Shown: in pieces, positions 20,690-32,300 of the stretch
Layout of the letters: every line of letters starts with the position of its first letter
How positions within the stretch are numbered: the stretch's first letter is position 1
From: Amphibalanus amphitrite
Taxonomy: Eukaryota; Arthropoda; Thecostraca; Balanomorpha; Balanidae
Assembly (NCBI RefSeq): GCF_019059575.1
Contig: NW_024881853.1
Span: 554,344 to 618,343 of the forward strand
Direction: 5' to 3'
Length of the DNA: 64,000 nt
Made by a program: the position numbers and the translations under genes
Notes under the pieces: model-generated
Database searches by the model: none
What the model was told of the DNA's origin: nothing
What the model saw: only the letters and a program-made list of their open reading frames with translations

Positions 20690-20910
20690 TTTTATTATAG
20701 CCTGTCACATCACAAGTGTACAGTCGTGCCCTTCAAAGCCGGACACGGCCTGCCCCAAATGACTGATTTTAACTGGCTGCGGCTGCTCCCACCAACTGCA
20801 GACCATCCCCGTCAGGAGTATCAAATATCGTGCGCCAGAGCGACTCGAACATGGGTGAGCCTCTCACTACTGGGAAGCCAATGCTCTACTAACTGAGCTA
20901 AGGGACAGGC
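20690..20910 (-). mobile_element. Possible tRNA-derived SINE
   Basis: On the minus strand a tRNA-like head shows a good A box (TTAGCTCAGTTAGTAGAGC) and B box (GTTCGAGTC) in proper spacing. A CAGTCATTTGGGGCAGGC-containing body and an AT-rich end (AATAAAAAGC) follow. The acceptor and T stems do not pair well, which argues against an active tRNA gene. The 3' border is a guess. Confidence 0.4.
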
Positions 20911-21080
20911 CAGTACAGGGACAGGCCATATGATGCCAAAGGGCTAAATGTGCTGAAATATTGAAATTATTAGCAGTGAATGGGCCCTGTCATGGCTATA
21001 TGAAACAAGACCCAGGTATGTTGTAGTGCAGGGCGCAGGCTCTCCACTGCAGCGTGATTTATAGTGAGCTCTCCAACTGG

Positions 21081-21143
21081 TGTTTCAGCGCCGCCCCGGT
21101 GTGTTTCAGCGCCTCCCCGGTGTGTTTCAGCGCCGTCCGCCGC
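21081..21143 (+). repeat. Triple 21-bp repeat of a 3' splice-site-like unit before SMYD3
   Basis: Three tandem 21-bp units start at 21081, 21102 and 21123, each TGTTTCAGCGCC plus a GC-rich tail. Each unit carries a TTTCAG acceptor-like sequence, and the last is about 26 bp upstream of the SMYD3 start codon. One of them may be the acceptor of a 5' UTR intron. Confidence 0.65.
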
Positions 21144-21154
21144 CGCCGGCCGCC

Positions 21155-24100
21155 ATGTCCCCTCCGGGCGGCAAGGTGCTGCTGAGGACCGGGCCCGGGG
21201 TACGGCCGCACGTGCGGCGCGGCCAGCTGCTTCTCTCTGCCCAGCCATTCGTCTATGTCCTCAAATCCGACGGTCTCCGCGTGCGCTGCTCCTACTGCCT
21301 GGAAAAGTGAGCCTCTGTGAATAGTCTGTTGTGGCTTGCACTGTGCTCATTTGAGTTGAGTTATTATCTAGTCATCAATGAGTATTGGTGCTGACTTGCG
21401 GTATCGGTGTTTATCTTTGCGATGCCTTTTATACAGACAGCTGTATTGTACCGCCGCTATGTTTTAACGATCATCTGTACTATCCATCAGTCCTCGAAAT
21501 TGAATGAAAGTAGTCTTATGTAGTACTACTGGACAGCTATTGAGGTGGAAGACATTCAAACCTAAGTATATACCCACGTGTTTTACGATTGGTTTTGCCG
21601 TGATCCTGTGGATATTTGGGAGGGTTGTTACCGTTCTCTCCGAACGGGTTGTGATTAATGATACCGTTCGCATCGAACGGGGCATGGCCCTTATCAACCC
21701 CCGGAGATCCTGGCGCCTGTGCTCACTACATGTGTGTTTGTGTGCGTGTGTGTGTTCGCTGCCGGCCAGGCGGGACCATCTGCACCGGTGCTCCGGGTGC
21801 CAGGTGATGTATTTCTGTGACCGCGAGTGCCAGAAGCGGGCCTGGAGCGAGTTCCACCGGTGAGTGGGGAGAGGGGTCGCGCGGGGGGACCGACCGACCC
21901 ACACTGCGGGACAGACCGGCTGTGCAGAGAGAGGGAGGGAAGGGGAGGAGGGATGAGTCACGGCTCTGACGGCCAGGTGCCAATACACACAGCTGAGCTT
22001 CCGTGGGCGCCGCGGATCTGGACCTCCAATTTAAAGTACCGGGGCACTGACACGGGGGAGACAGCCGAGCCGAAATCCGAGCTCAGAATATAAAGGGGAC
22101 GGGACTTTGGAGATATCATATCGAAATGGGATTGGAAAAGACGCATGCTTGTGGTGATGTGATGTTCCATTCAAGAAACACATTGCTTACCACTTACCAG
22201 GCACAGCGTATTATGATCTTGTGCCGTAGCATCCTGCAATTATTTCTTCACTGCACTGTATAGGTGTATTTGTGTGTCGTGCTGTTACTGTTATAATGTT
22301 GCATCTATGTTAGCCACCGTACAGCCACGTTATGTTCCCCTAATGGTCCTCCATGCGCACTACCTCCTGACAGTGATCTGACCTAGCGCCCCGGCCCCCT
22401 CTCGGATGGCTGGCTATCCCCCCAGATCGGAATGCGCCCGTCTGAAGAAGGTGTCTCCGCGTCTGCCGCCCGACACGGCGCTGCTACTGGCGCGACTCAT
22501 CGTCAAACTGAGGGTGAGCGGCAGCCGAGCGCACCGCCCGGCTAGGACCCGCCAATTCGAAGGGTGTACACATTGTCATCGCTGCAGCTTCCCAATGAGC
22601 GACGCTTGATGATATTGTTGTGTTGGGTTATGTTACCGCTTGATGTCGGGACATTCGACACCGCGCAGTATCACGAAGTTTTCTCGGACGTTGAACACCC
22701 TTCTGACACTCCCTGTGTGTTCCCTCTTCAGAACGGCGGTGACCGCATCTCGGACCGTATCACGGACACCCGGCACCGCTCCTTCAAGGATCTCATGTCT
22801 CACTACCGCGACATCAAGGCTACTCCGCGGCGGATGGAGCACGTGGCCGCGCTCACCGTCGTGCTGAGGTCGTTCCTCGGGCCGGACAACTTCCCCAACG
22901 ACTCCGAGCTGGCCGGCATGTACGGACGGGTGAGTAGAGACGACGGTGGCAGCGACGATAGTCTTAACAACGAATTATTTCATAAATGGATTTGCCATTA
23001 CAGTTGAGTGGCCTTTCTTTGCTTGGGTCATTGCTGTAACATAGCATGAGTGTCTATCTACATGAAGTTTTTATGGGAAGTAGTGCGATACCTCCAAGAT
23101 GCTATATGTTGTTCCAGCGTCATATCGCATTTATTGAAGTCTCGGTATTTCAGGGTTCTGTTTGTTTCAGCTATTATAGCTGCTTGATTTCGTTCAGCTG
23201 TTTCGACATCTATCTCTAGGACGGGACCAATGTACGAACTCATCTTTACCGCCCTGTAGTGCTGAACCTAGTACCAACTCCACGCCGCTCCGACTGCCGA
23301 CTAGGTGTGTGTCAACGGCTTCAACATCCTGGACGGCGAGATGCTGCCGGTGGCGACAGGCATCTACCTGTCCGCCTCCATCATCGACCACTCGTGTCAG
23401 CCGAACGCGGCGGCCACCTTCAACGGCCGGACGCTGAGCATCCGGGCCACCGAGCCCATACCAGACTTCACCTGGGAGAAGGTGTGTAATTAACAGAGAG
23501 ACGGGGAGGGGAGGAATGCCAATAGCTACTGGGCCCACCGAATTCACATGGGAAGGTGGGTATATCATGGGGACAGGGAGGGGATCCATTGAGCCGATAC
23601 CCGACTTCACTTGGGAAAAGGTGGACAATGAACATAGGGACAGGGAGGGGATCCTTGGAGCCCATCAACGACTTCACCTAGCTTCACCTTCACCAGCGGC
23701 AGGACAAGGTGGATGACCTTGGGATCGGCGCTAGGGTTTGGGAGTTCTCATAGCTTTATCGGCTACTAGATTTAGGCCTGCACGTTTCCTCTCGTTCGCT
23801 CAACTCACTCCTTTCTCATTGTTCGTTCAACGCACAAACACCTACGTGCCCTAATTGGTACTGGTTTACTGAACCAGCTCGTGTGCATGTTGTCACTTCG
23901 GGGAAGTTATTTAGTTGCGTTTTTGATACATACTACATCGGTACCCTGTGCTGCTCCCAGGTCCGTATCAGTTACATCGACACAATGGCCGACACGGAGA
24001 CCCGGCGCCGAGAGCTGCGGAACGGCTACTTCTTCGACTGCGACTGCGTGCGCTGCTCGGCCGCCGCCGGCTCTGCCCCGGGCGGGGGCGGGGGCGGCGC

Positions 24101-25454
24101 GGCGGCCGGCCTGGAGCGCGCCCTCCGCTGCGGCTCGGCAGACTGTCCGGCCACCGTGCCGCTGCCGCCGGACGGAGCGGCGCCGCGGTGTTCCCGCTGC
24201 CGCTACCAGGGCTACCCGGCCGACATCGGAGCCGAGTTTGACGAGATCGCCCGGCTCACCAGGACTTACGCCCAGGACAACACCGTCTGTGAGTGGGGGA
24301 CAGAATAAACGCCGTGTTGTGTCGGGTTCGAGTAGGTATATGCTTTGATATGCGCTGCTTATATGCTGTCTGTATTTTATGGCGTCTATGTGCCTTATAT
24401 GTGTGGAATTACACCGCTACATGACGGACGTTTATTCGTTTTTTTTTTTAGACAAAATGTCTTTCGCTACGTTCGCGTAATGGAGTCAAGGGCAGCGGCG
24501 CGGAGATACTGGTGTCTTTCTACTGCCCCTCCAGCAGCAGCCTAGCCATCGTACACTGCCTTCCCTCGTACAATACTGTTGCTTTCTGGACGCAGTCGGC
24601 ATACAGTACAGCACTGCCACCCGACGCTCCGCTGACCTAGTCCTTCTCCGCCGGCAGACTACGACTTTTGCCTGCGGCTGCTGCAGCGTCAGGAGGCGGC
24701 CATGCTGCATCCGCTGAACGTCTACCGCGTCAAGACGCTGGACCTGACGCTGGAGGCCGCCATCAGCACGGACATGTGGGAGCGCTGTCTGGAGCTGGGC
24801 AGCAAACTCGAGGACGGATACAGGTTAGCAGAGGGAGTGGTATCTGTAACTGGGGAGCAAACTCGAGGACGGCTACAGGTCAGTAACGGGGAGCAGGGCT
24901 GCAGGCCAGCCCAAAACTGTCCGTAACTGGGGAATGAAATCTAGACCTGCTACAGTTCAGTATGAGGGGGGGGGGGGGGCAGGGTTATATGCTAGTCTAT
25001 ACCAGGGCTACTGGTCAGTCCAAGGCAGCCAGTATAGAGGAACAAGGCTGCAGGTAAGCCGGCCAGCGAAATGGGAAATATCTCTTCTTGCTTCACCTTA
25101 CCATGCGCCCCTCATGCAGTCGAATCGCCTCTCCCAGTCCGCCCTCCCCTCGTGCAGTGTCTCATCCCCTGTCCCCCAGTGTAGCTGACATCCCTCTCCA
25201 CCCGCAGGACGTTCTACGGACCGTGCAGCCCGCTGACGGGCATCTTCTACCTGAAGGTGGGTAAGATCGCGCTGTACCGGTTCCAGCACGCGCTGGCGGC
25301 GCGCTGGCTGCGTCGGGCGGCTGCCGTGCTCCGTGTCACTCACGGATCGGACCACCCCGTGTATGCCGAGCAGCTGGCGCCGCTGCTGCAGCAGCTGTCG
25401 GCAGAGACGGCCGGCAGGGAACGCGGCGACGAACTGGGCGACGGTGGGGACTAG
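21155..25454 (+). CDS. SMYD3: SMYD3-like SET and MYND domain lysine methyltransferase
   Basis: The protein would transfer methyl groups to lysines of histone or other substrates. Eight exons: 21155-21306, 21770-21859, 22426-22513, 22732-22929, 23305-23481, 23961-24288, 24658-24823 and 25208-25454. All borders are GT-AG with consistent phase; the product is about 481 residues (human SMYD3 is 428). Order: split SET N-part with GPGVR, MYND zinc finger (CSYC, CSGCQVMYFCDRECQKRAW, HRSEC), SET core (ILDGEMLPVATGIYLSASIIDHSCQPNA, ISYIDTM), post-SET cysteines (FDCDCVRC), then a TPR-like helical C-terminus (MLHPLNVYRVKTLDL, LKVGKIALYRFQHALA, VLRVTHGSDHP). The exon 6 product has a Gly/Ala-rich insertion after the post-SET region. 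The start is the first in-frame ATG (GCCGCCATGT context). SMYD1 or SMYD2 are less likely given the C-terminal match. Confidence 0.9.
23450..23695 (+). repeat. Tandem copies of the SMYD3 exon 5 end and donor
   Basis: The exon end GAGCCCATACCAGACTTCAC and CTGGGAGAAG with donor GTGTGT (ending at 23481) recurs degenerately in the following intron: about 23530-23560 (CACCGAATTCACATGGGAAG then GTGGGT), 23588-23629 (GAGCCGATACCCGACTTCAC then TTGGGAAAAGGTGGAC) and 23657-23690. The copies are separated by GGGACAGGGAGGGG-like spacers. The repeat unit is about 60-75 bp. Confidence 0.75.
24796..25060 (+). repeat. Tandem copies of the SMYD3 exon 7 end and donor
   Basis: The exon end GCAAACTCGAGGACGGATAC plus AG, donor GTTAGC (exon end 24823), is followed by a close copy at about 24853-24880 (same text, then CTACAG and GTCAGT). 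More decayed copies follow, with GCTGCAGGCCAG, GCTACAGTTCAG, GCTACTGGTCAG and GCTGCAGGTAAGCC (about 25050). Two of the copies retain good donor sequences. Confidence 0.75.
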
Positions 25455-26388
25455 GGAGAGGAGAGGGGTCGTGGGGAGGGGGATGTGGACGGCCCGGGGA
25501 GGGCGCTGAAAGGGCTGGTTGAGGGAGGACGTGCCAACGTCTGTGTGTGCTCGCAAGGTTTGACAAAATTGCCGTCCTCAGAAATCATACATTCATTAGC
25601 TTTAGGATTAGCTTTAGGTGCACTTTCCTTTTTCCCAAACTCACTCTTCTATGAGCTTCGTCTTTCAAATGTATTCTTTCTCAGATTACGTCCTTCCGGT
25701 TACCGAATTTACGTAAGATATTTCATTTCAATGCTTTCATCTCGGAGTTCTGACTGTAAGGTAGCTTTGCTAATTTTGTACGCCTGTTTTTACGATGGTC
25801 CTTTCTCCTTTGAGCATTTTTATGTTGCTGAGTGATGCCGGTTAGCTCTCCGCCCAGTCCGGCTCTTTCCCCCATTCTCATGTTGTGTCTTCCACCACGT
25901 TTTTGCGTAGATAGGCATCGCTGTTCGCACTGCCACGCCCCATGCTGCTGTGATTTTTTTCGTAAAGAGTGTAACATATTAGTATGTTGTGATATACCCG
26001 TTGTCGAACTAGTGTGGGATGAGGTTTAGTGTCCCTGTGTCAAATAGTGCTAACGGCCTGTTAGCTTGCGTGTGTTCATCTAGTGCTGGCTGTCTCACGT
26101 GATTGACATCCATTCTGTGTGTGAACCCATTTGATGTGATCGATAGTGTGTAATGATGTACGTTCAACACAACTCACTTATGACAATACAAACAAATATC
26201 AACAAACGCGTATGTATTTCTCCCAAAGCCGGTAAATAGTCACGGTACTCTCAATGGCTGATGGTCGCAGCGGGGCCTGCGGTCGGCACCGCTCGCTCGA
26301 CGGGCAGCCCCCGCCTGGCAGACACACATGGAATGCCGCTCTGGTGCTCCGCCGCAGACTCCGGCCGCATCAGACCTTAGACGTCCGC
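25455..26388. other. Convergent 3' region between SMYD3 and NUP214
   Basis: These 934 bp separate the stop codons of two convergent genes. They must hold both 3' UTRs. No clear AATAAA signal was picked out for either gene, and no further coding segment is seen. Confidence 0.6.
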
Positions 26389-29300
26389 TCATGATCTCCA
26401 CGAGCCGAAATTGGCGCCGCCACTGGGAACGGGACGGGGTCGGGCCCGGGGGTTAGCCGCCAGTTACTGCGACATAGCCAGGTCAAAGACAAAACACCGA
26501 ATAAAACTCACTAGGATGCTGACTTATGCATGTTTGAGCAGGCACACTTTATAATGTGGGCGAGAATGGATCAACCTTAACTGGCATTGCATCCTGCGCG
26601 ATCATCGTCGCTAGCTTTCCAACATTTTGTCCTGGAATGCAGCATACCATGTGACCGTATCTACTATAGCACACCATGCAGATCAGCCACCCCATTGCAG
26701 CGTCCGACTCTGTCTCAAGAGTGTCCGACTCTATCCTCCAAGGCGGTTCGAGCCGCCACTTACCTTCCGAAGGCGGGTGTTGCCGCCTGCGGAGTGCCGG
26801 CTCCGAACGCCGGCGAACCCTGGTTGGCCACGGCGCCGAACGACGGAGCGTCGGCCGCCGCGAAACTGACGAACAAATACACATAACTACGTCAGGGCGC
26901 TGATAACCACTGAGTGGGGGCTAGAAGGCCGACTTTACTAAGCGGCTAGATGAATCGAATCTACCGGTAATCGGTGTATTCAGGCTAAATAACGCGCCTT
27001 GCAACATGGACGGGCGCGCGCGATTCATAGAAACTTGAAACACAGTGCAGCATAGCCCTTAACAATCAAGAACTTGTGTGCATTAAGAAAGGCAGAAATG
27101 ACTTCACAAATAAGTCGGACGAACCAATGGTGTAGCTGCTTCATCTGAGCGACCATTCTCACATGGGCAACCCTTCTTGCCCTCACCTGGCGAACCCTCC
27201 GGTCGGGTAACCCTTCGTGCCCTCACCTGGCGAATCCTCCGGTCGCCGGCGCCGCCGCGGCCGCCTGTCCGAACGTCGGCATGGCCGCCGCCGCCGCCGC
27301 CGCGCCGAAGCCGCCCGCTGCGCCGAAGGTTGGGGCAGCGCCGAACGCGCTGGCGCCGCCGAGACCGGGACTGGAGCCGAAGGTCGGTGCTGCGCCGAAC
27401 GCACCGGCGCCCGCCCGGGACGGCGAGCCCAGACCGGGCGAGGCGGCCGCGGAGCTGACGGGGGACGATACGCCGCCGCCGCCGAACAGAGAGCCTGCGA
27501 ACAACGGAAGACAGACGTTACAAATAAGGCATTTTTTGGGTCCAACGAACAGGGATCCAGTATTGAGTATACCTATAGAAAGAGAATAGTTTCTTCGACT
27601 GAGTAATGCTCGTGTGTAGTTCATTCACGAACAACGATGAATGGCTCTCAAATTGTAATAGTAGGTTGCAACTTACACCAGAGTTACACGTCTGGGTTAA
27701 GCCGTCGTAACTACTAAAAAGTAACTCGGGGTCAACAAGGTTACTCCGCCACGCATAAGGGAAAGCTAGCTTATAACTCTGTGTAGTGGGGGAACACTCA
27801 CTGGCGCCGCCGCCCTGGCCGAACGTGGTGCCCCCGCCGAACACGTTTCTGTTGGCATTCTCCGGAGATGGCTTCCCGCCGAGACCGAATCCGCCGAATC
27901 CAGCGCCGCCGGCGCTACCGCCAGCTGCTGATGGGGAGACAGGAAGTTAGTTCAGAGTATTACATAGGAAAATTAAGCGGAGTATAGCTGCGGACAGGAA
28001 GACAGGGAAAGTATGCGCCCATTGAGGATTTTTTTTTTGGGGGGGGGGGAGGCCTACAACTCCTACTTTACAAGAGTGAAGTATCAGCATCGAAACGGGA
28101 AGGAACATTCATTAGCCAAACAACCAAGGGAACGTGTTCAAAAAAGCTATCGTGGTATGAAGATGCAATCAGGAAATGAGAATATACAGTACAAAAACGG
28201 CACAGTTATCATCCCACCCGCACAGTATGAGCAGTGGTTGTTCCTCGCACCGCCCTACACCGCAGTACGGCTCCCCGACTGACCTGCTCCTCCGAAGACG
28301 CTGCCGGTGCTGGCCGCCGGCGCCGTGGAGCCGAACACACTCGTTCCACCGCCTCCGAACGAGCTGGAGGCCGCGCCGCCGCCGAACACACTGCCAGTCG
28401 CCGGAGCGGAGCTGGGGCCCCCGAACACACTACCGCCGGAGGAGGCTGCGCCGCCCCCGAAAACACTGCCCGACGGACTCGAGGCCGCGCCGCCGAACAG
28501 ACTCTTCGTGGGAGCCGCGCCGCCGCCGAATATGCTGCTGGAGGAGGTAGTGGCCGTCCCACCTCCGCCAAAGATGCTGCCGGTGCCCGCGCTCGTGGCA
28601 GCGCTGCCCCCGCCGAAGATGCTTCCACCCGATGAGCTGGTGGCGGTGCCCCCGCCGAAGATACTCCCGGTGGACGCGGGGCTGGTGGCGGCGCCTCCTC
28701 CGAAGATACTGCCACTGGAGGTGGGCGATGTTGCCGTTCCACTGCCAAACACACTGGGGGTTGACCCTGCACCGAAGACGCTACCCGTGGCCGCTGTGGC
28801 GGCTCCGAACGGGCTGGTGGCAGCTGGTTTTCCGAACACACTGCCGCCTGTCGAGGCGGAGGAGGCGGTGGTTCCAGCCGCCGAGGAAGGCTGGGAGCCG
28901 AATATACTGCCGCCGCTGGTCGCCGCTCCGAACACACTGCCAGAAGTAGCCGTGGAGCTGGGCGTCCCGAACACGCTCCCAGAAGTGGTCGTAGCGGTAG
29001 AGGCAGGTGCGCCGAACAAACCACCCGAGCTTTTGGTGGCGGTCGACGTGGATCCACCAAACAAGCCGCCCGAGCTCGTGGTAGTGGGCGCTCCAAACAC
29101 ACTGCCTGAACTTGTGGTAGCCGTAGTGGCAGGTGCTCCAAACAGACCGCTTGAACTTGTGGTGGCAGTAGTGGTAGCAGCGGGCGATCCGAACAAGCCG
29201 CTTGAGCTTGTGGTAGCAGAAGTTGTAGTAGCTCCGAACAGACCACCCGAACTTGTGGCAGCAGTTGTGGAAGGTGCCCCAAACACACTGCCTGAAGTTG

Positions 29301-32300
29301 CGGCAGAAGTGGAAGCAGGGGCTCCAAACAAAACACCCGAACTGGTAGTGGCAGTGGAGGCGGTCGTTCCGAAGAGACTACCTGAAGTTGCAGCAGCAGT
29401 AGTGGCAGCAGGGGCTGCAAACAGACCAGTTGCGCTTGTCGTAGCGGTAGAGGTGGGTGTCCCGAAAATGCTACCCGAGCCTTTACCCGCCGCACTAACA
29501 GCAGCTCCAAACAAACTGCCCGAGCTTGTGCCAGCAGCAGCAGCCCCGAACAGGCTGCCAGAGCTGCTGGTGGCGGCTGTCGCGGCTCCAAAGATGCTGG
29601 GTGAGCCCGTGGCTGAGGTGGTCGATCCGGACGGACCTGCGGACGGCGCCTTGGCTCCGAACGGGCTGGCAGTGGACGCCGGCGCGGCGGCTGTGGTAGC
29701 TGGGCTGGAGGCGGCGGCCGAACTCGGTGGGCTTCCGACGGCGCCGCTGAGGCCGCTGGAAGCCGAGGCGGCCGGTGAGGAAGCGGCGCTTGTCGGAGTG
29801 TCGGATACACTGGCGGTGGTGCTCGTGGCCGCGGTGGTAGTCGTAGAGCCAGAGACGGCGCTAGATGCCGGCGTCGTCTTGGCCGCGCCTGCAGCCACCC
29901 CGAACGTGAAACCTCCTCCACTGGGAGTGGCAGCCGTTGTTCCAAATCCACTGGACGGCTTGGTGGCGGCGGCGGCGGCGGCGGCGGCGAAGGGACTGGA
30001 CCCGGAGCTCAGTCCGAACGAAAAGCCGCCGCCACTGCCGGTAAAGCCGCCGCTGACGGGTGCCGAGATCAGTTTGGAGAGCAGTGAGCCGCCAGAGGCC
30101 GACGAGGCGGCGCCGCTGGTCGGCTGTGCGGACGCAGAGCTGGGGGTGGAGGCGACGGGCTCAGTCTTCACTGGAGCAGCAGAAAAGGCCGGTGTGTCAG
30201 CCGCGGCACTGCTCGGTGGGGCGGCGGAGGGCGTCACTTTGAAGATGCTGAGACTGGGAGCCGCGCTGCCGCCCGCTGCTGTCGCCGGCGTGCCAAACAG
30301 CCCACCGCTGCCGCCAAAGAGGCTGCTGCCCGGGGCCGTCGTCAGTGTGCCGCCGCTGGTCCTCCCGAGCGAGCTGACACTGGCCGGCCGGCCGCCGAGC
30401 CCCAGGGTCACAGCGCTGGGGGCAGCGCTCGCCGCCGTCGGCCCCGGAGTTCCCCCACTGGCTGTGGCTGCAGCTCCAAAGGAGAACGCCGGGACAGCGC
30501 CAGCCACGGCTGCGGCCGATTTCTGCGCCGCGCCGGCGGCACCCGGGGGCTTCAGCGGAGTGCTGGTGAGCCCGCCTCCCGTGGGAACGCTGAACGACAG
30601 ACCGGCGGAGCTGGCGCTGACATCTCGGGGCTCCTCCGGCGCGGCGGCGCTGCGAACAGAACAGCGGTCAGCAGGGGGAGCGACCGGAGCGACTAGAGCA
30701 TCAGCAGTGCCGCAGTACGGGTCCAGGGCCGAGAGGGCACTTACGGTAGATAACAAAGCGGCTTTGGGAGTATACTGAGCTGTATTTACTGTAAGTCTAC
30801 GACATCACTGATATGATTAATGACTGAAATCATATCTCAACATTTCGAGTTATTCACCTCCGAGGCTGCACCGGTGCCGACGCCGGCGCCTTGTCTCGGA
30901 CGCCGCTGGCGCTCGGCGGCGGTGACCCGGGCGGGGTGCCCACCGGACTGATGTCCTCGTACTGCGGCTGGGTGCGGCGGCCGGCGGCGGGCGGCGCGGA
31001 GAGCAGCGGCGTGGCCAGCAGCCGGGAGCGGGCCGGACCGGGCGAGCTGCGCCGCACGGGCGTCTGCCGGCGCTCACCCAGCGCGGCGCGCAGCCGGTCC
31101 CGGCGGGCGGGCGTGAGCGGGGCGCGCCGCGGCGCCGGCCCGGCTACTGTCAGCTCGGCGGCCGCCAGCTGGTCGCCCAGCCGGCTGACGTCGGCCGACC
31201 TGCCCCAAACAGGGGTCGCTTGTCAGCCGACCATCACCGTCATAGTCAACCATCACATACAGATACGTAATAAAGACAAAAACAAAGACGAACAATTCAT
31301 GGCGACACGGAAACAGAGCTAGCCATGATCCGACCGAACGCTTCTGACTAAAACCCAAAAATCATTTCAGTCACAGCTCAACAATTATTCTGATAATTCG
31401 GCTGCCTGTCATCAGATGCCTGGGAGTCTGATTCACTGCCCGTTACACTGAGGGCACTGAGCCGCGACTAACCATTCGGCGTGTCCGGGGGCGGGCACGC
31501 AGGGCAGCCGGAGCCCCTCCAGCGCGCTGGCCAGCCGGGAGACGCTGTTCTGCAGCCGCAGGATCGTCTGTCGGTTGTTGACCAACAGCCGGTGGATGGC
31601 GCAGCTGTCCATCCGCAGCGAACGCCACCTGCGCGGGTGGACGGAATCGGGTCACAGTCGGGAGCACATCACATTATAACACGGCACACTAGTATAACAC
31701 AGCATATCACCATAGCCAGCTCTGCTGTGCGGAGAGCAGCATGGAGCACGATATCCACTCGATTACAACACACTCGACAGCCGCCTGCAGTGTAAAAAGA
31801 AAGGCAAAGAGCGCAGCGGTATCCGAACGCAATAACAATGCCACCACTGGGCACTGACACCCACAGTTACACAATTACTCCCGACACAGGCAGGTGTCGG
31901 GAGAATCTCGCTCTGCTATAGCACAGCTCCACTACCAGACTACCCGTCGTCCTCCCGCTCCGACCCTGCACCCCTCCCTGTCCCACTGACATCCTGCTCC
32001 CCCCCCCCCCGCCCGCTCACCCCGGCCGGCTGAGTTTGCGGCTCTGCTGGTACTCGGCCCAGCGCTGGTCCAGCACCAGGCCAGCGGCCGTCAGCTGGCT
32101 GTCGATGTACTGCCAGCTGGCTCGGATGGCCGCCATCTGACGCGCCACGCCCGGCTCCAGCGGGCGCATCCGCAGCAGACTGGCCAGGCGCGGATCCCGG
32201 GAACGCTGCTGTAGCGCGCGCGCCTCCTCCACTGTCGTGGCCAGCTCCAGAGTAGCGGTGGTCAGCTGCTCGGCGCCGCCCGTCACCTCGCCGGTGAGCC

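Noticed and set aside
28307-30778. 823-codon plus-strand open frame opposite the large NUP214 FG exon
   Set aside because: It is the complement of the FG-repeat exon. Low-complexity Ala/Pro/Leu content follows from the GC-rich FG codons, and it has no splice or domain support. The same applies to the 580-codon minus-strand frame at 28209-29951.
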